Source of the DNA: Odobenus rosmarus divergens
Lineage: Eukaryota > Chordata > Mammalia > Carnivora > Odobenidae
Direction: 5' to 3'
NCBI RefSeq assembly: GCF_000321225.1
Contig: NW_004450458.1
Location: 2,233,277-2,297,276, forward strand
DNA: 64,000 nucleotides
Below are positions 23,213 through 34,297 of the stretch, piece after piece. The notes under the pieces are model-generated. The model was not told the DNA's origin. It was given only the letters and a program-made list of their open reading frames with translations, and made no database searches. Within the stretch, counting starts at the first letter, position 1; every line of letters begins with the position of its first letter. The translations under genes were made by a program, and so were the position numbers.

Positions 23213-24524
23213 GACTACTTTGCTCTGTCCTTCAACTGACTGTATTTTATTGGAGTTCCTGCTATGTGCATGGTTTGCTCTGAGCATGTGGTCTGGTGCA
23301 GAATCTCTGTCCTCTGTCTCTGGTAGCTAGCTGCCCAACTTCCCAAAAGTTGTGTCGCCCTTGGGTCCTATCTATGAATAATGGTGTTTGTTGACAACCT
23401 ATGTCAAAGAGAAGTGGTGAAAAATGTGCAAGGTACTTATGGTGTACTTTGGGCATCTTGGAAGAGCGGTACAGTGTAAATACAAGGGAGCCTTAGCTGG
23501 GAACCCGTCTCTGAGCACTGCTCGGCTGTCACATGTAATTTTATCTCTCCATCTAGGGATGGAGAGCTTGGCAGGTTGGTGAAAGATAGTTTTTGGATTG
23601 CATATTCCAGATTGTGTGTGCGTTGTGTTATTGTGCAAAAGGGCGTGCCTTCATGGATGGCCTCCTCATGACTTAGTCATGGAAGACCTCAGAGAGGAAG
23701 CAGGACTTTAGGAAGATTTTTAAAGTTGAGAGGAAAAAAGGGGTGCAGTGGATGCGGGACAGAAGGGAAGCTTCGAGAACATAAGGAGTGACTCTAAAAA
23801 TGGGGAGAGCAGAAATGGGAATCATCATGTGTTAAAGGAATGTGAGTGAATTGTATTAACTTCAGAAGATGAATTTTAACATCTTTCCGGGAATCTGATC
23901 TGGGAGGGAGGCTTCTTCTAACCTCATAGCTGTGAAAATGACCTGTTAGTCCTTTGAGTGATTTGGAGAAGGGAAACCTTAATTTAAAACTACAGGCAGG
24001 TGTTGTGGCAAGTTTATAATATATTTCAGTTTTTTTTTTTTTAACTTGGAGGATGATTATCAGTTACTACTTATGGGAAGTGAATCACCATAAAATAGAA
24101 ATGCAACCCTGACCTATACAGTCCTGAACATATTTAATCCTTAATAAGTTTTTGGTTCAAATTCATAAGTAACCTAACGTGGAGCCTGCTGGTGACCTTG
24201 TTTGGGGAAAACAGTTATAAAAAATTAAAGACAACAAAAACATACAAAGTGGAAATGGCATTTCCCTTTGCCTTAAGGCTGGTCCTGAATCTCAGTGATG
24301 AAAGAGAAAGAAGACAATGATGGATTAACAGAGGGTGACAAAGAGCCAACTTTGTCATGGGCATGAATGTCCTGGCAGAGGGCACCCCGCCCTCCCTGCT
24401 CTCAAGCCAGTTTGGTTCAATTCCCAGGCCCACAGGTATACGTCTATCCTGAGCAGGGGCTGGCCTGGCCCTGCACCATCACTAGGCCAGAGAAGCTATG
24501 AAAAGCTGGAGAATTTTCAGTGCA
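23213..24524. other. Unassigned stretch
   Basis: Nothing recognised with confidence. Poly-T run at 24031-24042. Confidence 0.5.
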
Positions 24525-24720
24525 AAGAAGAAATGTGCCATCTGGAATCAGAAGAGCTGGGTTTAAATCCCAGTGTCACCATTTATTAGCCTGGGTCCGT
24601 GTCATTTTAAAAATCCAAGTCTCGTTTGACACATCTGCAAAAAGTAGACAGTTTCTCACCAGGGTTATTGTTAAGGATCTAACAACAACAACAAAATATG
24701 GTTGAAAGGGCTTTGAAACC
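24525..24720 (+). mobile_element. MIR SINE
   Basis: tggaatcagaagagctgggt, ttaaatcccagtgtcaccat, tattagcctgggtccgtgtc, and a diverged 3' part. Typical MIR order. Confidence 0.82.
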
Positions 24721-25029
24721 CATTTCTTTTTTTTTTTTTTTTAAATAGAAACAAAACACAATTTTTTGCTTGACTTAGTTACTGGAAGGGTAGGCCAATA
24801 TTACCCTTGTTTTGAGATAAAAAAACTCAAATGCTCTGTATTTAAGGTCCAAAACCTAGATACAATGAGGAGTCCTTTGAAAGAGGGATCTTTAAATAAA
24901 AAGGTATGGTATCCATACAAGTATTTCACCAAAAGTCTATTATTTTGGCAAAGTGTTGGGTTCAACTTTGGAAAGCCTCCTCCGGCCTTTTCCTGACGCA
25001 CCCCCATCCCCCACCCCCCAATTCCCAGC
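24721..25029. other. Unassigned stretch
   Basis: Poly-T run at 24727-24742 and an AT-rich remainder. Nothing else seen. Confidence 0.5.
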
Positions 25030-25350
25030 CCTGGTGAAACTGGGCATAATCACTCCATTATGACACATGCTTTCCTGTTACATTAAAGCAAAAATGAGTT
25101 TGCCAAGAAAAAGCAGCTTTTCTCAGAGGGTGTAGCACATGTTGTGGGAAAACTAGTCTGGCTGGTTCTACCTCAGCTCAAACTTTGAGTGCGATTTTTG
25201 CTGTCAGCCATACCAAGGCATATTCGAGCAACCGTCGCCCTGATACCAGTTCCATATTTGGGAACGCGCATGCGCGCTCACACACACACGCAGAGTCACT
25301 GGAAAATTATAAATTGACATAACTTCCCAGATGGCCTGAGGACTTCAGAG
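25030..25350. promoter_or_regulatory. Candidate regulatory element with NRF1-like palindrome
   Basis: Repeat-free block. The palindrome gcgcatgcgc at about 25266-25275 matches the NRF1 core half-sites (GCGC-ATGCGC). An (AC)n run follows directly. Function is inferred from motif and lack of repeats. Confidence 0.4.
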
Positions 25351-25539
25351 AGTTAGAGAAGCATCCATCAGATAAACCCTGTGTGTGTCACCTATGTTTT
25401 AAAATGTTACAGTCATGTTTAAATAGCTGGCAGGTCAGTCTTTTTATTTTTAAATTTTTTTTATTTTCCCTTTTTCTTTTTTTGAGCATGCAGCGAAATA
25501 TGCCTTGACAGACTGGAAAAATACAATGCATTTCCTTCG

Positions 25540-26140
25540 TTCATTTTCTTCGTTTGTCTTTTTGGCCGCTTTCATGGACTCCGGAGGTGGCGGCGGTCCG
25601 GTCTGCCCCTGGCTGCTGGGTGCCAGGCAGGGAGGGAGGCTGCCGGCCAGAAGACTTGCATCATTTCTGCCCGTGAGGTTTCTCTCTCCCCTCCCCTCCC
25701 CTGCGCCGTGCCTGAATGCCGTGAACGCAATCTTCAGCACACCTTGTCAGCCGAGGAACTTTCTGGAAGGCGGCCAGCTGCAAGGCCCAAGGTCGAGCAA
25801 GCACCACGATTCTCAGCAACAAGGAGAACCCTGGGGGACCCGAGAGGGTGACCATGGCAGGTGCAGAGGCAGTTAGTACGCGGAGCCGAGCTGCCTGCTC
25901 GCCGCTGTGGTCGGCTGTGACCTCTGGGAAGGTTTTACCTACTGATCACCGCAGTGCGCCAGAGGGCTGCTGGGAGAGCCCGCATTGGCCGAGGCTTCCA
26001 GCTGTAGCCTGCAACCAGCCGGCAGAAGGAAAAGGCGGGGGGGGGATTGCCAACAACAGACCAGCAGAATCAGTACCTTAGAGCGCAGACTCCAGGGCCG
26101 GGCGTCGCCGGCTCCATCCTGGCTCCTGGCCGCCAAGGCT
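25540..26140. promoter_or_regulatory. CpG-enriched, repeat-poor region
   Basis: About 30 CpG in 600 bases by eye, well above the surrounding AT-rich DNA. No SINE or L1 present. Open frames of 60-123 codons exist on both strands but none has a recognisable domain, and the longest (25505-25876, plus) starts in ordinary AT-rich sequence. It could be an enhancer, an orphan CpG island or the first exon of an unrecognised transcript. Confidence 0.4.
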
Positions 26141-26229
26141 GCCTGCTTGCATTAATTACTTCTCAGTCCCAGACACATTTACTCCAAACTACTTTTAGGG
26201 TTCAGAGTGCAGGAACAGAACAACTTGGG

Positions 26230-26420
26230 TTGAGAGCAATTAACAAACAGGTTATTTTAAATTAACAGCCACTTTTACCGGCTGGCCCAAAGAGCCGGTT
26301 CACGTCGGTCATGACGGAGCTGGCGAATGAATGAAAGGGTCATGTGCCCTCCGGCCACGTTGGCTAATTTTATTTTGTGATTTAAATATTTCATCCAGAC
26401 GTAGCTGCCAGAGAGTTAAA
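26230..26420. promoter_or_regulatory. Candidate conserved non-coding element
   Basis: Repeat-free, with caattaacaaacaggttatt, gtcatgacggagctggcgaa and gtgatttaaatatttcatcc. Adjacent to the CpG-enriched block. Inference from texture only. Confidence 0.25.
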
Positions 26421-27654
26421 CCAAAGGAAAAAAAAAATAAAACTAAAAGCTTAGACAAATTTCTAGTATTTGTCACCTTTCTTTGTATATAAAAAGTATG
26501 TTCGAATTTATGTTAAATGCATTATTAATATGTTGTCAGTTTTCTTTTCACTGTGAATTTTTCTAGCACCCCTATAGTAGTTGTTACAGTTGTAATATAT
26601 CCTTTCCCTATGGTAGGATGTCTATGGCTTTTTTCTCCTATTCTGAAATGAGACACTCTGTTTTATATGGCCTTGTCTAGAGTGGGGATTTAACAATGTT
26701 GAATGAAAAAAAAAATGAGTTCTTTGTTTCCCAGAATTCAGAGTAGATGACTACAGGAGAGAACCCCAGAATTTGATACCAAATTTCAGTAAGTTAATAA
26801 TATGCTACCTATTGCTTCATAAAAGGGTTCTTCATAGGATAATGGGTTCCTTGACAGCCTTCAACATTATTTGATTTCCATGCAACTTTTCAGGAACAGT
26901 TAACAACATAAAGTGGGAGAATGCCCATTGGGTTATTGTGGGTGGTAATGACATCTGGGGAGTAGCTGTGTTTTTGTGTAATTTACAGCAGCAGTAAACA
27001 CATATTGATTAAAATATATGCACATGTGCAACCTGCTCTTCAATCTATTATTTAGATAGACTACGTAGAGGTGGTGCTCCTTTGGTGTTTTGTGTAGTGC
27101 CTAGGGCACTGTTGACACTCATTAAAAGTTAAGGATAGTAACGTCTGGCTAGCATGTGATACAAATTTTCCATTTTACAAACCGTTGAACAGAAATGGCA
27201 AGGTATGAAATGCCAGGTAAAATGCACAGAGATATTATAGTGTCTTTAGCCTGATAAAGACAAGTATATTTGGTAGACTTTTCTCATTAAAAGCTTACCA
27301 CTCAAGCCCGATCATTTACTATAAAGAACCAAGAGAAAAGGATGACAAGGTCAGATGTTAAGATAAATTAAACAGGCACCTCCAAAACAAATTAAATTCA
27401 GGGGTCCAGAGTACTAGGCTGAAATGAAAAACTGAAATGTAGAAAATAAGAGAAGACATTAAGACCGGTTATAACCAAATTTGTAAACTGGGATATCATG
27501 AATTTACTCTGAACCAAGTCCACTACTAAAGCAATTCTGAATTCTATTTTATCTACCGGATTCTCACTGGGGAAAGTTTGGCACTTAGGAAAATGCATTG
27601 ATTCTTCCACTATTAAAAAAAAAAAAAGATGTCTGGGGGGACAACCTTCTAAGA
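26421..27654. other. Unassigned AT-rich stretch
   Basis: Nothing recognised. Confidence 0.5.
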
Positions 27655-27830
27655 TAAAGGCCTGGCATAAGAAGACCTAGGTTCTGGCTTGGCACTATTG
27701 CTAATAAACAATGTGACATTGACAAAGTCTTGTGTTAGTTTGCTTTACTTTCAGTTACTTCCTCTGTAGGTGAACACCACTTTCCTGCAATGAGACTTCT
27801 TAGGTCTAATGGTCTGTGATTCTAAATAAG
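27655..27830 (+). mobile_element. MIR-like SINE, diverged
   Basis: gaagacctaggttctggctt, then caatgtgacattgacaaagt and cagttacttcctctgtaggt follow the MIR core order. Weak at both ends. Confidence 0.55.
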
Positions 27831-28082
27831 CAACTTTCTACAGGGAAGTCATTTGTGTTCAACAGACAGATGGCCAAGATCGCCAGAGAAACATATGGAC
27901 AATATAAAAATTAGCACAAAGAACCGTGGAGTAGGAGTTAGGAGACCTGCAATGTGCTTCTGCCTTGATTTCTCCCTGTACTTCATCTTCCACCTTAAAA
28001 TGAGAAGCAGAGCACAGCCCTTATTTAATTTGCCTGGGTGCTGTGGGAAAAAAAATGCAACTTCCTATATTAAAAAAACCTT

Positions 28083-28376
28083 TATTTTTTGAGAAATACA
28101 ATAATTATGTACATATAATTATTGTAGTATATTGTATTGTATATTATATAGTATATATAATTATTATATTGCATTATATATAAATGTATATTATGCAAAA
28201 AATCACAATATAATTATGTATATATAATTATTACATTATATAATTATATAATATAATTATATAATATAATAGTTATGTACATATAATTACTATACTACAT
28301 TATATATTATATTAAATATAATATATAGTTATTATATTGTATTATATATAAATATTATATATATTATGCAAAAAAG
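28083..28376. repeat. AT-only block with a tandemly duplicated unit of about 170 bp
   Basis: Almost pure A/T. The words ttatgtacatataatta (28105 and 28273) and ttatgca plus A run (28191 and 28364) recur at offsets of 168 and 173 bases. Many internal TATA/ATAT palindromes are able to form hairpins or cruciforms. Confidence 0.85.
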
Positions 28377-29514
28377 AGTACCTAGGTTTTGGTCCAAAAG
28401 GGCATACGATGTTGCAACAATTTGTTTCCAAAACGTACCAAATTTTCTTTAGTTGTCCAATGTTTTCCAGAGCATAATACCTTTATGTAATAAAAAGAAT
28501 GTCTCAAAATCAGCTATCTATTCATTCAGATAACTAGAAAGCAAGTACACCGATGGAAGTACAGCCCGAAATAAAATCTTAGCTTAAGGATTCTGGGCTC
28601 TTTCCACCGCACCTGCTAGTCCTGCTGCAACAATGTTGACATTGACTAAGAAGGAAACCTGTAGGGAAAAGGTCAGCACTTGGTCTACAATCCAGATAAC
28701 CCATCTCCAGGCAGAATCTTTCAGTGAACCTCCAAGTTTTACCAGTTCTCTTTGCAGATGATGTGCCGTTCCTTTCCACTGTTCATCAGCTCCAACTGGT
28801 ACACCCTTGCCCATCCTTTTCCAGGTATGATGTGACTTCAGGCAGGAAATGAAACAAATGATTTCATCCTGGGACACATTTGGAAATACTTGCTTTGCAT
28901 ACTTTCAGCCTTGCCCTCGATTCTGAACCAGAAGGAAGCACATCCTAGTATCAGCTAAATCTATTCTGATTTTCACAAGTGCCCTTCCCACTTGCAGACT
29001 CACCATTACTTCTCACCTCCAAGAATCCGATAATAAACACAGTAGCCTCCCTTTCTCCTCCAGTGTTTGTTCCATAATGACAATAACAACATTCACTCTC
29101 CCCGGTCCTACAGAGGCCATAGGTGTGGCAAGTTTTCTGGGCTATCCACCTGGCTAGGGGCTTGAAGGGTTTCATTCCCACATTCCAGTCTTTAGGGGAC
29201 ACCTGTCATGCTCCAGGACCCTTGCATTTTTCTTAAAGACAACCTATTATAAATTTACTCTGCTTACGCAAGTCCAAGATTTCTAAAAGTGGAAACGTTG
29301 AGTCTCTCCTTCTGCCACCTTGAGCAATAGTCCATTTTGGGCAGTCAGCGGTCCGATTCTGCTTCGGGTGTTTAAGAAGTTTTTATTATTTACTTATCAT
29401 TTATTTATTTATTGTACTTCAGAGGACTCCAAGAAGCAAAGAAACTGTTGGAGTTTTAAAAGAATAAGAAAAGAGAACACCATGGAATAATTTTATAAAA
29501 AAATAAAATTCCAA
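28377..29514. other. Unassigned stretch
   Basis: Two overlapping-quality open frames on the minus strand (28584-28877 and 28951-29202) were examined for a processed pseudogene. No known protein was recognised. Confidence 0.45.
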
Positions 29515-29860
29515 AGTTCTAGTTCAATGTCGTTAGTTTCTGAACATTCTCCTAAACATCAGTAGGTGGTGCTGGGATTAGCAACCACAAGACTGCAAAT
29601 TACTGATACTTTGTGCTGGAAATGTCAACTATGAAATTAATTTGGCTGGTATTAGAAACGCCGGTGCTAATTGTAGGCTCAGTAAGCACAATACATTTTA
29701 TTAGTACAAACTACACCATTGTGTAATTATTATTTACTTGTAATGTAATCATCCTATCAATTTGCCAGAATTTTTTCTCCTCTGCAATTTTTTTTATGAC
29801 CCATCAATATCACTATAGCAGCAGAACCATAAGCAAAATAATGTGTTGAGAAGCATAAAT
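29515..29860. promoter_or_regulatory. Candidate conserved non-coding element
   Basis: Repeat-free block rich in homeodomain-type words: ctgcaaattactgata, gaaattaatttggctgg, gtgtaattattatttacttg, aatgtaatcatcctatcaat. Inference only. Confidence 0.3.
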
Positions 29861-30633
29861 AGCTGACGAGGAAAAAACAATCTTAATTTTTAAATGGTAA
29901 GTTTTGTGTTCTAGACTTAAGCTAGAAATCCAGCTCTGAAAGGCCACTAACAGAATTTTTAAAATTAGGTTGTTTTGAGACCGATTGTGGAGGATAGTTG
30001 CTTTTACACCTTGACTGAAGGAACCTAAGACTACCACATGTCAAATATAAAATGGTCTGGGCTGTATTTTACTGCGAATGACTTTCTGGGCTCTTTTCCC
30101 ACCGTTGGCGGGGATCAGATGGGGTGAGCTTCAGAACATGGTCCTCTAAACAAATCTCTCCCACAGCTCTGTCAGTGTGAGTAGCAAGGAGCATTCAAAG
30201 GAAGGAGGCTGACAAGGAAGACTGCAAAAAAGTAAGTTCTAACTGGTACAAGAAAGCTGGTTTGGCGATCTGTTTTACAGGCTGGTTTTCATCAAAACAC
30301 AAGTTTCAAGGATAGAAATGTTCAATAGCCAAATTTGTTTGGTTTTGCTGAGGACGGAATGCTTCTTATGAACCTTACCTGAAAGCAAATGCTACGACGC
30401 TTGAAAGTAGAAATACAGAGTTCCAGGATTGAGTCTGAGCACAGTCAGGATCAGAAAGTACCCAGGCTGTCAATTTCAAGACAAATACCGCCACGTGATA
30501 GAGGCCAAAGATATTGCTGGTTTTGAACATTTTGCAACTTCGGCAGTGTGGTAACCTCTCTTGTTCTGGTGTGTGTTCACTTGAAGGCAAACATAAAATG
30601 TTTTTCTAGAATGGGCTACAGTTTTTATGTATG
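29861..30633. other. Unassigned stretch
   Basis: Nothing recognised. Confidence 0.5.
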
Positions 30634-30752
30634 TGTATATGTATTTCAAGGTATAGTTGACACATAACACTGTATTAGTTTCAGGTGTACAGCATAATGA
30701 TTTGATATTTGTATCTATTGCAAAATGATCACTACCGTAAATCTAGTTAACA
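30634..30752 (-). mobile_element. L1 3'-end fragment, reverse orientation
   Basis: caaggtatagttgacacata, tattagtttcaggtgtacag and cataatgatttgatatttgt are diagnostic antisense words of older L1 3' UTRs. Related to the fragment at 20738-21056. Confidence 0.82.
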
Positions 30753-30843
30753 GGGGCTATGGTTTTTGACTTTTAACCCGTGGGAGTAGTTGTTACTCTT
30801 TAATTAGCTGGGTAACTATAGGACTAAAATTGAAGGGAATCTT

Positions 30844-30981
30844 TGTTTTTTGTTTGTTTTAAGTAGGCTCCAGGCCCAGTGCAGAGTCCAACATGGGGCT
30901 TGAACTCATGACCCTGAGATCAAGACCTGAGCCAAAATCAATAGTCAGACACTTAAACAACCGAGCCACCCAGGTGCCCCC
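30844..30981 (-). mobile_element. Can-SINE, older short copy, reverse orientation
   Basis: ggggcttgaactcatgaccc and cgagccacccaggtgcccc. A 17-bp duplication with two mismatches (aaattgaagggaatctt at 30827-30843, aaattggagggcatctt at 30982-30998) sets the ends. It lacks the GA-rich block. Confidence 0.94.
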
Positions 30982-30998
30982 AAATTGGAGGGCATCTT

Positions 30999-31321
30999 AA
31001 AGATTTCTAGTTCCTAACCTAGCCTTTCTGGAATTAGATGATGAAAATTAATAATAGTCAAATAATTTTTCAGTAGTAGAGTTCTCAAAGTAAATAATTG
31101 TTATTTCTGTGACAATTAGCAGATTAAAAAAACAGAAATCTGAAATTATTTATGTAATTTCCTACTTGCAAATCTCTTTCTCTTCTCCTTCCTTCCTTCC
31201 TCCACACCTCCCATCTTCCTACTTATCCACCTACTTTATATCTAAGTCAGCTCTCACTTTTCTATGCACAGTAGATTGCCCATCTCCTTGTCGGTAACTG
31301 TCTCTATTCTCTTGCCTCCAA
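30999..31321. other. Unassigned stretch
   Basis: CCTT-rich patch near 31186-31202. Otherwise nothing recognised. Confidence 0.5.
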
Positions 31322-31339
31322 CAAGGCCGGGAGAGTCTT

Positions 31340-32346
31340 TTTTTTTTTTTTTNNNNNNNNNNNNNNNNNNNNNNNNNNNNNNNNNNNNNNNNNNNNNNNN
31401 NNNNNNNNNNNNNNNNNNNNNNNNNNNNNNNNNNNNNNNNNNNNNNNNNNNNNNNNNNNNNNNNNNNNNNNNNNNNNNNNNNNNNNNNNNNNNNNNNNNN
31501 NNNNNNNNNNNNNNNNNNNNNNNNNNNNNNNNNNNNNNNNNNNNNNNNNNNNNNNNNNNNNNNNNNNNNNNNNNNNNNNNNNNNNNNNNNNNNNNNNNNN
31601 NNNNNNNNNNNNNNNNNNNNNNNNNNNNNNNNNNNNNNNNNNNNNNNNNNNNNNNNNNNNNNNNNNNNNNNNNNNNNNNNNNNNNNNNNNNNNNNNNNNN
31701 NNNNNNNNNNNNNNNNNNNNNNNNNNNNNNNNNNNNNNNNNNNNNNNNNNNNNNNNNNNNNNNNNNNNNNNNNNNNNNNNNNNNNNNNNNNNNNNNNNNN
31801 NNNNNNNNNNNNNNNNNNNNNNNNNNNNNNNNNNNNNNNNNNNNNNNNNNNNNNNNNNNNNNNNNNNNNNNNNNNNNNNNNNNNNNNNNNNNNNNNNNNN
31901 NNNNNNNNNNNNNNNNNNNNNNNNNNNNNNNNNNNNNNNNNNNNNNNNNNNNNNNNNNNNNNNNNNNNNNNNNNNNNNNNNNNNNNNNNNNNNNNNNNNN
32001 NNNNNNNNNNNNNNNNNNNNNNNNNNNNNNNNNNNNNNNNNNNNNNNNNNNNNNNNNNNNNNNNNNNNNNNNNNNNNNNNNNNNNNNNNNNNNNNNNNNN
32101 NNNNNNNNNNNNNNNNNNNNNNNNNNNNNNNNCAACAGTGTAGGAGGGTTCCCCTTTCTCCGCATCCCCGCCAACATCTGTCGTTTCCTGACTTGTTAAT
32201 TTTTGCCATTCTGACTGGTGTGAAGTGATATCTCAGTGAGGTTTTGATTTGGATTTCCCTGATGCCGAGTGATGTTGAGCACTTTTTCTTGTGTCTGTTG
32301 GCCATTTGGATGTCTTCTTCTTTGGAAAAATGTCTGTTCATGTCTT
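31340..32346 (-). mobile_element. Young L1, 5'-truncated, reverse orientation, mostly unsequenced
   Basis: Visible ends are the poly-T tail complement before the gap and, after it, antisense ORF2 C-terminal sequence (gttcccctttctccgcatcc, gccattctgactggtgtgaa, gttggccatttggatgtctt). An 18-bp duplication with one mismatch brackets it: caaggccgggagagtctt at 31322-31339 and caaggcagggagagtctt at 32347-32364. The insertion is therefore about 1 kb if the gap size is right. Confidence 0.93.
31353..32132. other. Assembly gap, 780 N
   Basis: A run of N inside the L1 copy. Open frames reading through it (307-345 codons) are meaningless. Confidence 0.99.
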
Positions 32347-32453
32347 CAAGGCAGGGAGAGTCTTAACTCCAACAGTAGGACATAAAGACAAAGGCTGAGG
32401 TTGGACACAGAAGAGGTGCTTGCCGATGTTTTATTATAAAATGGTCTCTCTGG

Positions 32454-32661
32454 GGGTGCCTGGGTGTCCCAGTCGGTTAAGCATCAGACTCTTGGTTTTG
32501 ACTCAGGTCATGGTCTCAGGGTCCTGGGATTGAGCCCCATGTCAGTCTCCACACTGAGCGTGGAGTCTGCTTTGGATTCTCTCTCCCACTGCCCCTCCCC
32601 ACTGCATGCTCACATGTGCTCTCTCTCTCGGATAAATAAATGAATCTTAAAAAAAAAAACC
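32454..32661 (+). mobile_element. Can-SINE, full length
   Basis: gggggtgcctgggtgtccca, ggtctcagggtcctgggatt, CT-rich stretch, gataaataaatgaatcttaa and a final A run. No convincing duplication. Confidence 0.95.
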
Positions 32662-34080
32662 TTTCTCTGAAAGGGGCTCCTATAGATAAATGTGGAACAG
32701 GCTCTGTTTGAAGATGGAAAAGAAAAACATCCATTTGAACAATAAAGATCTATTATTTATACTTACATTAAAGTTAATTTAATGTTTTATTTCTTCATGT
32801 CTATCACATTAAAAGTTTCATGTATATTACATATATATCTCTAATATATATGCCTACAAACCTAAGGCAAATTTTATTGAGGATCTTGAAAATTCCTTTT
32901 TCTAATGTAGTAAGGTGCATATTGCGTGAATTGCCCAAATTATTTATCATTCTTACCAAACCTGAAAATCAACTCATCCTAATTTAATGGAGTGAGGTGC
33001 TAAAACTTACATTTTTCAATTCAGTTCCTTTCTGGTAGGTCAAAGATTGTCTTTGGTTGGGAAAAAAGCATGGAAAGAGATAAGATCCTCCCTATCAGTC
33101 TGAACAAACTCTCTAAGAGTTAAGCTGGAAAATGCCTCGCGGTGCTGTCAGAATCAAATGGAAACATTTGTTATATAAGGTCTAAAAAAATCTTTTGAAA
33201 ATTACCGCAATTTCCCCACTGCATTCTTAGGTACAGATTTTTGAAACAGGTAAAATCCACAGGTGTGGGATAAAAGCTAAGATAGTTCATAAAAGAAAAT
33301 AAAATGTTTAAATGTATAAGTAAAAATTGGACCTACTGTTTTTTTATCTGCCCTCAGCTTCAGATAGTGGCATCTAGTCCATGAATTTCATGTTTAGAGG
33401 CTAGTGTTAAAGTTTGAATTGTGGGTTTTTTGGGAAAATCTTAAAAATCTATAAAATCTTTAAGAGACACAAAGGTGTATTATTATGTTGGCTAATATAT
33501 ATTTTGCAGTAGTTTCATCTTTTATAATGTGAGTATTTATTAAAGTGCTTCTATACTTTAATAAGGAAATTCTTTACATGCTAATTATTCCTTTAAAAGA
33601 CCTTTGAAAGGGGTCTATTTGCTTTCTTCTCTTCATTTTGTCACTTTGGTGAGTGTATTCTTCAACTACATTAATGAAGATAGGGAGGGGTATAGAATTT
33701 GATCAACTTCTTTGAAGAACAAGTTGGGATATTTTGAAGCAGACCTATGTGACATGCTAACACGTGTTTTTAAATTAAGACAAATGGTGGAAATAGCTTG
33801 AAATACACATGTATTACCTTTTGATGAACTGGTTCAAGACACCAGGAAACATCAAGCTGACATTTTAAGAATGGAAAGTTTCTGGAAGCCTCAGGGGCCT
33901 CTTTGGAACACTTAACCAACCTCCTCACAACTTGATCTAAATGAGGTTTGAGAAATCCAGGTAAGGTCGGGGATGCCGGATGTCTACAAGGATTGAGCTT
34001 GTGTGGGATAGCATATTGAAAAGGGGTATGCCCTCATCCTGATGCCATTTGTCCTGAACTAACACAGAAATCTCTCTCCC
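32662..34080. other. Unassigned AT-rich stretch
   Basis: Nothing recognised. No open frame of note. Confidence 0.5.
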
Positions 34081-34097
34081 AGGGGTTTGCATTTTTT

Positions 34098-34281
34098 TAA
34101 AAAAGATTTTGTTTATTTATTTGTCAGAGAGAGAGAACACAAGCAGGGGGAGTGGCAGGCAAAGGGAAAAGCAGACTCCCGGCTAAGCAGGGAGCCCGGC
34201 GTGGGACTCGATCCCAGCATCCTGGGATCAAGACCTGAGCCGAAGGCCGACGCTTAACTGACTCAGCCACCCAGGTGTCCC
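34098..34281 (-). mobile_element. Can-SINE, full length, reverse orientation
   Basis: gattttgtttatttatttgt, GA block, gggactcgatcccagcatcc, cagccacccaggtgtccc. A perfect 16-bp duplication, aggggtttgcattttt, lies at 34081-34096 and 34282-34297. Confidence 0.97.
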
Positions 34282-34297
34282 AGGGGTTTGCATTTTT

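Noticed and set aside
25951..25975. CTCF-like motif around gcgccagagggctgc
   Set aside because: Several core positions differ from the consensus (about 11 of 14 matched by eye); too weak without a scored matrix.
28584..29202. Possible processed pseudogene on the minus strand
   Set aside because: Two adjacent frames looked protein-like at first, but no known protein was recognised, there is no poly-A end, and there are no flanking duplications.
31254..32341. Open frames of 307-345 codons on both strands
   Set aside because: They read through 780 Ns; the real codons at the ends are L1 and flanking sequence.
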